Of a stretch of 64,000 bases of DNA, positions 45,800 through 57,245 are shown one piece after another (the first letter of the stretch is position 1; the number at the start of each line of letters is the position of its first letter). The stretch spans positions 3,658,001 to 3,722,000 of the forward strand of contig JAPEHQ010000001.1 of the NCBI GenBank assembly GCA_027405735.1, in the 5' to 3' direction. The translations under genes and the position numbers were made by a program. The DNA is from Mucor racemosus (taxonomy: Eukaryota; Mucoromycota; Mucoromycetes; Mucorales; Mucoraceae). The notes below the pieces were generated by a model, which was given only the letters and a program-made list of their open reading frames with translations, did no database searches and had not been told where the DNA came from.

Positions 45800-48159
45800 T
45801 TACAATGAGCCATCATCGACTCCAAAGATTTCAATTTTGTTATTCGCCAACCAATGCAACGAGTATCCTTTCTGTGATCTTCTTCGTTCTGCAATATTTA
45901 CTGCAGTTTCTAAACTAATGTTCCTTTTCATGGCGTAATCCTCGATTGTCTTGATGATAAGTTTTCTTCTATTGAAGAACTTCTTTTCCTTCTCTGCTCG
46001 TCTCCATCTTGTTCCAAACTTTTCTTCCAAATCTTGTACCGCATATCCACCGCACAAACCATGTTTCCACTCTCTCCACAAGTCTTTGATGGACACAATT
46101 CCTCGACTCATTTGGTAATGTGGTACCTTTTCTGTAACTTCAAGAGAATTTGATGATGATGAGGATAATGTTGGTGGTGGTGGATTGGAATTTGACATCA
46201 AGTTTTGTTGTGGTTTTGTGGTTGCTGAGATGTGAGATTGGCCATTTTGTAAATCTGGTAAGTTCACGCTGAGGTTTATACTTGCTTGACCTGTAATTAG
46301 ACGGGTTATATAATCATTAGTTGTTTCTTGAGTAGTGAGATGATCATTCAATTTTGAAGAAAGGTCATTATGCATTATGCGTATCTTTTCCTCTAAAATT
46401 GGAACACAACGTTGGAGCAAAATGTTTGCAGGGTCATTGTTATCTTTCATGATCACTGTCATGCGTCTTTGAAGAAGATTTATTAGTTTATACTATATAA
46501 AACACAAACAAGTGCTTACTCTTTATATTCTAAAAACATAGGATTAGAAAACAATTCATTTTGCCATAATGGATGATTGGGGAATTTCTCCATCATCACA
46601 ATTGAATCTTGAATAATAATTTTTCTCAACATAAAAAACAGTTGAAAGCAAGCTTTTGCAGCCACGGTAACTTCCATAGGGTCACCATTATTCTTACCAA
46701 CATTCTTAGCTAGTAATCGATCGTTCCATTCATTTAGTAGAGGAAAAATCAACTTGGTCAAATCTTCAGGAGGATCCAGTGAGGCCCTGGGAATGTAAAA
46801 TTGTCCTTGCTGAATAGTAAAACCCGCCATTGCTCGCATTGCTTCCCTGGGCAAACCAGTAAGGTAAGCACCATTCATTGTTGTGTTATTCCAACGACCG
46901 AGACGACGAATTTGGTCTTCGTGAACACCAGCAAGATCAGCCATCCTCGCAGAAGAGCCACGGTTTATATGTGTTTTTGTTTTAGAGAAAATTTTTGCTC
47001 CATCTAATCCTCTTATAACGGCATCACGATGGCTGTTGTAGCTCCAGATTTTCTTTAAATCCTGGTTATCAGATTTAAAAAGCTTTATAAAATACCAATT
47101 ATGAGAAGTAGTGAAGTCGGGAAACGGCTCATTCTCAACATGAAAACGCCAAAACAAATATAGGCCAAGAGACATTATAGGGCAAATTTCAACGCGAGTG
47201 TTACGGATGCAGCCACCAAGTTCCAAGCGGTTATTTTTGTTTGTTTTTCCCTGTCGCAACACCATCACCAGAGCAGGACATTCTATGTCAGGCCTGATAC
47301 TCTCATTATCTAAATTAACTGTTTGAAAATCTGTCAATTCAGCATGCCTGATAGATTGTCCTCGTAGTAGAAAATAATGGGAGAAAAGAAATGCGGCAGC
47401 ATCTCTCAAGTTTTCTCCATGATTTCTTTGGCTATTCAAATAGAACTGTATGACATTTGCTACTTGATCTAATGAAGTATAACCATCGGCAAGTGTTCCT
47501 TCTCCACGATCTTCGCAATTAGATCTCTTGGTCTGGAATTCTCGTTCTTTAGCACTTTTCAATACGCTTGCAATTACTTTTCTTGGATTTTTATTACAAT
47601 TTATTTTCTTTATAACTTGTGTCTTGTATAGATCTGTAATTGCTGCTATGTATTGTTCGACAGTTGAAAATTTGATTCTTTGAGCTGCTTTTGTTTTCGT
47701 TTTTCTGCGAGAGAAACGATTTAAAACCTGGGATAATAAGGGCGTACAAGACAGTTAGTATCAAAAGCTAAATTCATTAGCAATATTCTTTGCTTTCACC
47801 TCCTTGTGTAGAAAATAATTTAATTTTTCCCCAGAAACAATTCCTCTTTGCAATTTATCTTCATGTACAAAGGTTTTCTCTGCCCATGTAAGAAACTCTT
47901 TAGCTTTCGCTGAATATGCTTTTTTAGTGTTTATGGGCCTATTATCTTGAGCTTGTTCAGCAGTAATTTCAAGACTCCTTGCCATGTCATATATTACATT
48001 GGAACCATCATTTTGGTTGTTGTCAACCATATCAGTATTGACCGTATCAATATCATTAGTGACAATCATATTGATCATATCAATATCATTATCAATCAAG
48101 GTAGAAGATGAAGCGGACATTCTACTATCAATAGATGCAGTTGCAGTTTTCTTAGTCAT
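45800..48159 (-). CDS. Crypton tyrosine recombinase with NDC10-like core and GCR1_C domain, unit 2
   Basis: Exons 48159-47800, 47727-46520 and 46466-45800 encode the same 744 residues as unit 1, without a visible difference. The reading frame, introns and catalytic RG, HxxR and Tyr residues are all kept. The upstream region of this unit borders the host repeat at 48379, whereas that of unit 1 borders unit 2, so the two genes may have different promoter context even though their products match. Confidence 0.88.
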
Positions 48160-48378
48160 TGTATAAGTGGATTATTCTTTTTCAAATGGTTTGTTTATTA
48201 TTTATTTGTTAAAATTAAGAATATTCTCTTCGATGACAGCTCTCAGTAATATTTATTTGTGAAACATTTCATGCAGAAAGCTGATCATAAGACATTTATT
48301 GATTTGAAGTCCCTCATTAGGGTGGGACTTGAGTCCGGGACTCAGTATGCGAACTTGAAGATAAGTCCCTATTATTTT

Positions 48379-48979
48379 TTTGCTGAAACAAAAAGTGCAC
48401 AGTAGCTTTCAACTAGATCTATCCCACGAATAGGAATAATAGGGACATAACAGCGATCTATTTTGCTAACCTGCCCAGAAAACGTTGGAAAGTGATAGAA
48501 GCTGCTAAATTCCCTTTCATCATCTACTGTACGGATTGAGGAGAGTTTAGAAGAAAGGCAGGGTTTTATAATTGGCCACGTTACAGTACTTTATTTGTAA
48601 AGTACTTTACATCACAGAGATGAAACAATCATTGATCATGCAATATTGTTAGTTGTCATCATTAATCTTGCAATTCTTTAAAGAAACACTGATTATTGCA
48701 TTTCTTGGGTTACAATGAAGTTTCAGACATTGGGGGCTTTTTTTTTCGAAATTTTATGATTTACATCAAAAGTAACAACAAAGACTAAAGACCAAATAGC
48801 TGTATATATCTAATTTTTTTTCGGTTTATTCTCTTTATTTCCAGAATTGATATATGAGTGTGTAATATGACAGACTTTCAAAGTAGTGTTTTATATATAT
48901 GTATGTACGTAGTAATAAAATATATAATTGTTTTTTCTTTTTTTTTTTTGGATTTTTATAAATTGTCTCTTCAAGATTT
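48379..48979. other. Rep-6 remnant and intergenic DNA
   Basis: 48379-48420 continues the rep-6 host copy. The rest is AT-rich 3' flank of the transportin gene with AATAAA-like signals near 48914 on the plus strand. No gene seen. Confidence 0.6.
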
Positions 48980-51939
48980 TCAAATGCCATAACGCTCTTG
49001 TAAAGGAGCTCTTACTTCTTGTGGCATTGATGTCAAACCTTGTTGCCATTGAGCTTCACCAAACATATTCTTGTAACCCAACAAAATATTACCAAAGGCT
49101 TCATGCAAAGCGGGTGTAACATTTTGGTAATTTGCGACAGCAGTGCAAAAAGCAGGGAATTCCTTGACAGCACCTTGAGGATTGGCTTTGATCATTTCAC
49201 ATAAACCACTGAAAGCAGAGGACTTTTCTTCGTTGTCGCGAATAGGTGTGAGAGCAGCTAACCAAGGATGGATGAACATCTCGAGATGAGGAGCAACCAT
49301 GGCAGGACAAACGAGACCAATACGACCGATTGTAATAGCAACATTTTCCAAGAGAGTACGTTGAATTTGAGGGTTGACCATAAGAGGGAACAAACGTTGC
49401 AATAAAGGATCAACGTAATCTCTAATTTCAGCACCCCATTTAAGAGCAATTTCACCAGCGGCCCAAGTGGCATTGTTACAGACAGACAAATGTTCAGCTT
49501 GAGGATCAATTTGTTGAAGTAAAAGAGGCATAAATTGAGGAACAACAGCACGGATATGTTCGAAACATGAAATAGCGAGATCACCAAGAAGAGCATATGT
49601 GGATTGACGTACTTCAGCAACTTCGTCTTGAATACAGAGAGACAAGAGTTGAACGACGGGAGGATTAGTGCTTGCAACTAAAGGTTCAGCGTCAGTGTTG
49701 AGAGCCTGAACAATACCGGAAAGTAAATCTAAAGCAACAATCATAAAGTCCTTATCGGGCTCATCTAAAGTAGGGTCCATAGCACACAAACGACATTCTT
49801 CTAAAGTCTTGCAGACAAGAACAACACAACGAGAATAAACAGGTTCAGCAAAAGGCTTGAATCCCTTACCTAAAGCAGTTGTGACAGATGAAAGACATTC
49901 TAACAATGGGAACAAATCGGTACTATCATCTGAAATTTCTTGCCATTTACTAATAAGAGGTGGCATAATGACATCGATGTATTGAGGGTTGTTTAAAGTT
50001 TCACCAACAACATCGGCCAAAGTACCTACAGTATCGTAGAGAAGCAACAAGTTTCTATGTTGATATTTGGTGAATGCACTACAGAGAGTTGTAAGAATAG
50101 GTTGAAGGTAAGGCACCAAATCCATTCCAGCTTCTTCCTCGAGCAAAGAGAAAGATGAACAAGCGGCTTCTTGAACACGCTTGTTGTTATCTAAAATACG
50201 TTGCAAAAGAATTTGAGTGAGAGGCTCAAGAAGATGTTGACGAGCTTCAGGGCTTTGTCTAGCACTTTGAACAATCCAACCACAGTATCTACCAAGAGTC
50301 CAACATGTGATTGATCTAACAAGAGGCTAATAGGAATATTAATAACCAATCCCCTTCTTGTCATTGACCAAACAAAACTAAAATAAACAACTCACCTTGG
50401 GGTCATTCAAGTTATTAAGCAAGTAAGGAACGAGCTCAGGGAGATGAGGAGCAATTTCTTGCATACCACCCTCAGCAGCAGCACCGAGAGCCAAGATACC
50501 ACATTCTCTATGAAGCCAATCACTGCTTTCCAATTCACCCTTCAAAAGGGGAATCAAAATATGAATAACCTCTGTTTCAAAAGAAGTACACAACACATCA
50601 AGAGTAGCAGCACTACACTTTCTCAAATTCCACTCTCCATAGAATTCGTCATCCTCGAAATCGTCATAATCATCATCGTCCTCATCATCGTCTACATCTG
50701 AATCATCATCATCGAGTAAACCACTCTTTTTCTTTTCAGCATTAGCAGCTTCATTCTCCTTAGCTGTGAGTTCATTTTCGACAACATTGGCTTTGTGGAA
50801 ACGAGGTTTAATATCTTGCTCATCATCAGCAATATGAGCATCGTCTTCATCACCACCGAGAGTCATAAGATCAATTTCAGAATAGACCATACCCTTAAGC
50901 AAGACAGGAACAACCTTGTGAAGGAAAGGACGAAGATGATCACGCAATTCATCTTGTTCAGCAAATACGAGCCAGAATTCGCAAGCTTCGAGAGCAAGAT
51001 CGCAATCATCAGATTGAGTACAGAAAAGCATGTAATCAACCAAATCAGGCATATGAGGTAAAAGAACTTCAGGGCAAACTTCCAAAAGGCTTACTAAAGC
51101 TTGACAAACAGCCTTGCGAACATCAATGTTATCATCAGTAGCTCTGTTAAAGAGAGCGACCAAAAATTCGTTGATTCTGGTCATTAATGGCTCTGAACGA
51201 AGAGTGATGAATTGAGAAGCACAAGTAATTGCATTCAAACGAATCTTTCCTTCGGGGTGATCGAAAAAGGCGATGAACTTGGGAATCATAAACTCCAAGG
51301 GTTTCACGCCGCCAATAACACTATCAAGATCGCGGTAAGAATCTTCACAAATTTTTTGGAAGGTGCTAAACGCGTTCTATTACACAATAGAAATTAGGTT
51401 AATATCGCTAAATACAAATACTTTAAAGAATCAATATTCTTACTTCGACCATAGTTGGGTTAGGATCATCTAATTTTTCCAATAAAACTTGAAGGACTTG
51501 AGGCCAGTTTTGAATGTTACCGCGAGCGACAATAGAAGCGATGACCAAACTGACAGGCTTACCAACAGCACCATCGCCGATATGCTGAAGACAGCATTCT
51601 TTTACATATTCGAGAACTTGAGGTGAAATAGTAGGATAATGAGAACGCACATTATTTTTAAGAGTCAAACCTGCAACAGAACGAATGTATTGATCTTCTT
51701 GTGGCATTTGAGTCAAGATGTAGACCAAATAATTATTATAATCAGGAATTTTGTTGAAATATTCGAGTCTCTATTCATTATCGATTTTTTAGATTTTTTT
51801 TTTTTTTTTTTTCCGTTGTTTTTCAATGCTAAAATCATTTTACCTCTTGAACATTTTGACCATCGGTTGGGTTAATAGCTTCACGTAAAAGTTGTAAAAG
51901 GTCAGAAAGACCTTGAGCAGAAGGTTGCCAAGCACTCAT
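48980..51939 (-). CDS. KAP104: Transportin (karyopherin beta-2, Kap104 type), four exons, 916 aa
   Basis: Nuclear import receptor of the importin-beta superfamily that carries PY-NLS cargoes such as mRNA-binding proteins, releasing them on Ran-GTP binding. Exons on the minus strand: 51939-51844, 51770-51444, 51376-50396 and 50326-48980; they join in frame to 916 residues, the normal length. HEAT repeats run throughout. Diagnostic blocks include an N-terminal IRSVAGLTLKNNVRSH, a long acidic H8 loop (DDDDSDVDDDEDDDDYDDFE, about residues 345-385), then EWNLRKCSAATLDVL, VRSITCWTLGRYCGW, NNKRVQEAACSSFSLLEEEA, PDKDFMIVALDLLSGI and CNNATWAAGEIALKWG. These resemble transportin-1 far more than importin-beta. 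The start is the first ATG, giving MSAWQPSAQGLSDLLQLL. The gene is divergent from VTC4, with a 943-bp spacer. Confidence 0.94.
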
Positions 51940-52882
51940 TTGTAATTCTTTTTTTTAGATATACACAAAGGATAAAGAAAAATAAAAAAAAAGAACAAAA
52001 AAAAAGAGGGAGATAAGTTAATTTTTTCAAAATAAAATTTTTTTCAACTTACTATTTTGAGGATTTCAAGACGAGTAAAAAATATGATGATGATATTTTG
52101 TCTAGCTTCCTTTTTTCTAATGTTATATACAAAAAAATAAAAAATGAAAAAAAGTGCACCTAATTGAAAATATGACCAACTAAATGAATAAAGTGCAAGT
52201 TGAAATGCTTTTTGATATCGAGATGGAAAAAAAAAAAAAAAAAAAAAATGGCCGTTACATTGAATTTCAGGCAGGAAAAAAAAATTCAAATTTTAGGCTT
52301 TAAAGGATTTTTAATCGAGCTGTATGATGAGTAACCAAACAAAAATTACGCTGCTAAAATCTTTAGTACAAGCAAAGCTTGAAACTAATTTTTTTTCTAG
52401 TCTAAATGGTTTGATTTGGTGACGTTTAGAAAGCTTAAAGTTATCATGATCCCAATCATTTTGGGTGGCTGAGACATTTGGGACTCTAAGCAATTGAGTA
52501 ATCTATTTATAATCTGTGTAATGTTATGAATTGAATAGAATAAACTGATTTGCTGATCTTTTTCATATATAACTGAGCAAAATGCAATGTTATTTGTAAC
52601 ACAGAATACATGGAATAATCAAACATGTAAAGTGTAAATCGTAAATCTCTTGTACGGCAAGCTGTACAAGATGTGGTAATGGATTGAATTCCCGACGTTG
52701 AGCGAATTGAGGAACACAGGTGAGACCACACGATTTCGTTTGTTATGGTTAAATGTGTGTGTGTGGGATGTACCTAAAAATATAACACACAACTCCTCAA
52801 AAATAACTAGTAGGAGGCGCCTCAAATAAATCTATATTTTCTTCTTTCCTTTCTTTTTGTTTTATTTTTCTTATTTTAAAAA
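51940..52882. promoter_or_regulatory. Divergent intergenic region between transportin and VTC4
   Basis: About 940 bp between the two start codons, with several long A/T tracts (for example 52225-52249) and a CT-rich run just before the VTC4 start. No Pho4-type CACGTG is evident; a CACACGATTT at about 52726 is the nearest weak resemblance. Core promoter elements cannot be placed with confidence. Confidence 0.5.
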
Positions 52883-55444
52883 ATGAAATTTGGCCAAGAA
52901 TTACAAGAAAATATATACGAACCTTGGCGATTAGAATACATTGCTTATGATGATATTAAGTTAGACATAAAAGAAAGACAAGCTGATCATGAATGGAACG
53001 ATTTTGATGAAAAAGATTTCGAAACAGCGTTACGTTTAGAAGCAGATAAAGTTGATTTCTTTATTAACAGAAAGCAAAGAGAAATTGAATCTCGTTTGGC
53101 ATATTGTGAAAGATCATTAACTCAGCAAAGCAAAAATATTTCACCATCTGTAGCAAGAAGTTTATATGATTCAACTGATGATGCTCTAACTGAAATTTTG
53201 ATGGATTTAAATGATCTCTCTAAATTTACTCGCTATAACTTTTTGGCTCTGCAAAAGTTAATTAAAAAGCATGACAAATATACAAATTATGTTGCTCAGC
53301 CATTATTTGTTGACATCATTCGCTCAAAAGCATTGGATAGACAAAGATTTGATGTAGCTCTCGTCAAAATATCAACATTACATGATCTTTGTCAATTACA
53401 TGGTGAAGCAAGATCTGGTAATGCTGCTGCTGGTTTAGACCAAAATGCTTTTGAACGTGCAACTGCTAAATATTGGATTCATCCTGATAACGTTACAGAA
53501 TTAAAAGCCATTTTATTGTTTCATTTACCTGTTCTTGTATTCAATGCTGATAAACCCATTGAATCAGAGGATAGTGCTATTTCTAGTGTATATTTTGATA
53601 ATCCTGATTTTGATCTCTATCAAGGCCGTCTTCAAAGAGATGAATCTGCTGAAGCCATCCGTTTCCGTTGGTATGGTCCAATGAAATCTAATAGCATCTT
53701 TATTGAACGTAAAACACATCATGCTCCTTGGTTGGATGGTGCTTCCGTTAAAGATAGATTCCGTTTAGATGCTGACAAAGTAGATGCCTATGTCGCTGGT
53801 ACTTATACTGCTGATCAATATGCTCAAGATCTTAGGGACAAAGGTACTCCCGAAGACGTAGTTAAGGCTAATTACTTTATTGCTTCTGGTGTTCAAAAAT
53901 CTATTACTGAAAAGCATTTGGAACCTGTTATGCGAGTATTTTATAATCGTACTGCATTCCAAATCCCCGGTGATCAACGCCTTCGTCTTTCTCTTGATAC
54001 AGATTTAACTTTTGTTCGTGAAGATGGCATTGATGAAAGAAGAAAAGGTTCCTGGCGTCGGCCCGATATGGGCATAGATTATCCGTTTGATAATATAAAC
54101 CCTGCCGAGGTTTACAAATTTCCTTATGCAGTGCTTGAAACTAAATTACAGACTCATCTTGGCCAGGAACCTCCCCAATGGCTTACTCGTTTATTAGAAT
54201 CTCAATTAGTTTATGAAGTTCCCCGCTTTTCAAAGTTTTTACAAGGTGCTGCCTTCTTTTGGAACCCTCGTTTGCCTCTTTTGCCTTGGTGGTTAAATCA
54301 ATTAGAAATTGATATTCGTAATGCTAAACAACCAACTGGCAATTTTACTGGTTTGTCAAGATCCAAGAGCCTTAAACCTTTAATTGATGGTAAATATCGC
54401 ATGGGCTATCTCGAATCACAACTTGAACGTTCTTCTACTTTAAAACGTGCTGCAAGTACCAATAAGAAAACTACTTTAGTTCGTGGAATGTCAACACGAT
54501 CAACTAAAATGCCTCGTAGCAGTGAAGCCACTTCTCTAGAAGGCACTACACCTTTAATACGTGCATCTACCACTGGTAATGTACCATCTCCAACATCCGA
54601 TTCATCTGTAATGCTTTTATCACCATCACCTGGTATGAACAAGAGAGGAAGCAATCCATTTGATGATCCTATTTGGTCTCAACATGATATATCGTACGAC
54701 AATATTACATTGGGTGCTCGTGGTTCTTATGCTGGTTCCGGATCCATGTCCCGTAACCGAACCGAGAGTCGTCGCCACGATTATCTTGACACATCTTCTA
54801 CTGAATTCTTGATGAGTGGAAAGCAAACACCACGTTCCTCTTATGTAAATAATGAGAAGCGCATGTCTACCGATAAATTAGGTGAAGAAGCCCGACTAAA
54901 TGCTTATTTCGACGAAGATATCAGTGCTTTAGAAGAAGGAAATTCCGGTGAAGAAGTTACTGAAAAGAAGAAGAAAAAGAAGAACAAGAAGGATAAAGCA
55001 GAGGAGGGTGCTCGTATTGAACCAAAAATCTTCTTTGCTAATGAACGTACATTTATCCATTGGCTTCATTTTGCAGCCATCATTCTGACTGCTGCTTTAA
55101 CGCTCATGAATTTTGGTGATGGTGTAAATAAGATTGTTGGTGCTGTATTTTTTGGTATCGCAATGATTTTCGCTCTTTACGCATTTGGGTTCTACAGATG
55201 GCGTGCATATCGTATTACTAACATGCCTCATTTGCGTTTCGATGATATTTATGGTCCTGTATTTTTATGTATTCTTTTAGTTGGTGCTTTAGTGGTAAGT
55301 TAATATTATCAAATGTCATGAAATCAGATTTTAACGTCTACCTTTTTTCTTTAGGTCAATTTCGCTTTGAGATTCAATACACCTGCTCAAAATAACAACT
55401 ATTTAGGTGTTAATACTACGTCTACAGCTTCTACAGGCTTTTAA
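52883..55444 (+). CDS. VTC4: VTC4-like polyphosphate polymerase (SPX, VTC catalytic, DUF202), 833 aa
   Basis: Catalytic subunit of the vacuolar transporter chaperone complex, which makes polyphosphate from ATP and feeds it into the vacuole. Exons 52883-55294 and 55355-55444 are split by a 60-nt intron (GTAAGT...TTTAG). Domains in order: SPX (1-150, MKFGQELQENIYEPWRLEYI, a phosphate-sensing inositol-pyrophosphate binder); the polymerase tunnel (about 190-500); a disordered Ser-rich linker with a lysine cluster (KKKKKKNKK); and three C-terminal membrane segments. Catalytic positions known from yeast Vtc4 are kept: the Lys in AKYWIHPDN (about 196), both Arg in AIRFRWYG, the Lys in FIERKTHH (about 277), Arg in YNRTAFQ, Glu in YAVLETKLQ and Lys in RFSKFLQG. 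This marks it as the active paralogue of the tandem pair. Confidence 0.92.
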
Positions 55445-57245
55445 ACATATTTTACTTTAACGTTCTATATTCTACCTCATACCCTTAACTTGGTATTATT
55501 ATATATATACTATTTTCCATTCAAATCAAGATTTTTTTCATTATAATCTATTAAAACTACAATTCAAAATCCGCAATTTATACCAATTTGTAAAGAATTA
55601 TCACAAGACTCTAAAATTAAGCAATTGAATCAATTAAACATATAAATCAAAGCATCTACATGTCAACTAATTGTCTCTATTTTTTGTTCTTGATAAATCA
55701 CACTCGAGTTTCAAAATTATTCAGTTTTTAAAGTATGGGTCACGAGATCAATATGTTATTTCAGATGATTCCTTTTATGGCTATCCAAATCAGTCTTTTT
55801 TTTGGAAACATAAATGCGCAGATATGTTTAGATGACAAAAAGTTATGGTTTTATATATCTTTGCTTGTACCACATTCTAAAAAGCATGAATATAGTTTTT
55901 CGAGCAATTTATTAGATTTTTAATTGTGGGGGGGGGTACCAACAATAAATAGTTTGAAACCGAGGAGAAAAGTAAAAAGTAATGCTTGATCTGTGTATCT
56001 AAATTTGAGCCGTGCCAACAGGAATGTTGCCATAGCAACCAACTTTAAAATTTGACAGATGGACCCTAGCAACCAGGAACACCATAGCAACCAGGAACAC
56101 CATAGCAACCACGAATACCATAGCAACCACGAATATCATAGCAACCAGAAGTATTGTGGCAATTATAACATAAAAATAACTGACCGTTATTAACAATGTG
56201 TGAATATCAATCCCGATTTATACATTCTTCTTAAACAGATATAGTAACACCTTTCCTCATTGTTGTCAACCCAGGAAAAACCAATTTAATAATTAAGCCA
56301 CAAGCCGAATTTCTTAATTTGACACTGAATAACGATATTGTATCAAATATTCAATGGCACATGAAAGTCTTAGATTAGATTCGTCTGGTATTTCGGGAAA
56401 GAATAATATTTGCCACCTAGAATGTTATTTATAGTATATATTTATATTTAAAGGAGGAAAATTCTTTTTTGGGTAATTCCATTATTTTGTAAATAGTAAT
56501 TTTCCCCGTTTAAAGTCGAATAAAATACGCACATTATTACAGCAGTTAATGTGTCTTTTCATGTTGTTTTTCGTAAATTAAGTGTGTCATGACTTATTCA
56601 AGCCACGGTTGGGTCAATTTCTAATTCCATATTTATAATAAGATATAATATATAATGACGATCAAATCATCATAATCCTAAATGATGCTATAAGTGAAAC
56701 CGTTCGGCGTTTTTACACAAGTATCCATATGATATGAAATTGCTTGGTTTCTTTGTGTGCGCATACAACATTTGTTGTGAAATGCTGAGTCAATAAGATA
56801 TTTTTAAACAATTTTTTTTGTCTCACCCAATATGTCAACGGTATAGATCAAATGATATTTTTGAATTTTACCAAGAAATTCTGCAATCAAGTAATTTGAA
56901 ATGGAGTTAAAAGGCTAAGCATGTGTTCTTATTATGGATCCTCGGTGTTTCGCTTTAACCGACTCGACAAAAATTAAAGAAAGAAGCCTTCAAAAAAGCT
57001 GGAAAGTCAAGTGATAAGCTTGTTTATTGGTCATGTAGCATATATCGGTCAGTTAAATCAACCACTTTCAGTATATCCATAATAGTGGGTTTTGTTGGAA
57101 TTTGGAAAAAGCCAGGTTATTTATATCACACAAGATTATAAAAAAAGACCGAAGCAATGTTTTATTAATCAAACATCTAAAAAAAAAAAAAAAAAAAAAA
57201 AAAATTTTCCCTTTCTTTTATTCTTTTATTTGTTATATTTTTAAA
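55445..57245. other. Intergenic region between the two VTC genes
   Basis: 1.8 kb, AT-rich, without a credible gene. It contains an 18-bp minisatellite at 56064-56154. A long poly(A) run at 57179-57203 lies in the leader of the second VTC gene. Confidence 0.7.
56064..56154. repeat. Minisatellite, five 18-bp units
   Basis: Units of the form CATAGCAACCAGGAACAC, the first two nearly identical and the later ones diverging (ACGAATAC, ACGAATAT, AGAAGTAT endings). The 18-bp period gives a six-residue protein periodicity, but no gene overlaps it. Confidence 0.9.

Larger units (their letters stand above)
45463..48378 (-). mobile_element. Crypton, unit 2 of the tandem pair
   Basis: Head-to-tail repeat of unit 1 with a constant offset of 2906 bp. 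Every segment I compared is identical, including both introns. The right junction copy of CTATTATTTT is at 48369-48378, followed by rep-6 sequence. The two units share the middle copy at 45463-45472. Confidence 0.88.

Noticed and set aside
42557..48378. Tandem copies considered as an ordinary gene duplication
   Set aside because: Unit borders coincide with a recombinase element, the 10-bp core recurs at all three junctions, and flanking repeat DNA is not duplicated.
57102..57245. Upstream extension of the second VTC protein
   Set aside because: The extension is translated from a poly(A) leader (polylysine) and lacks similarity to SPX proteins, which begin MKFG at 57246.
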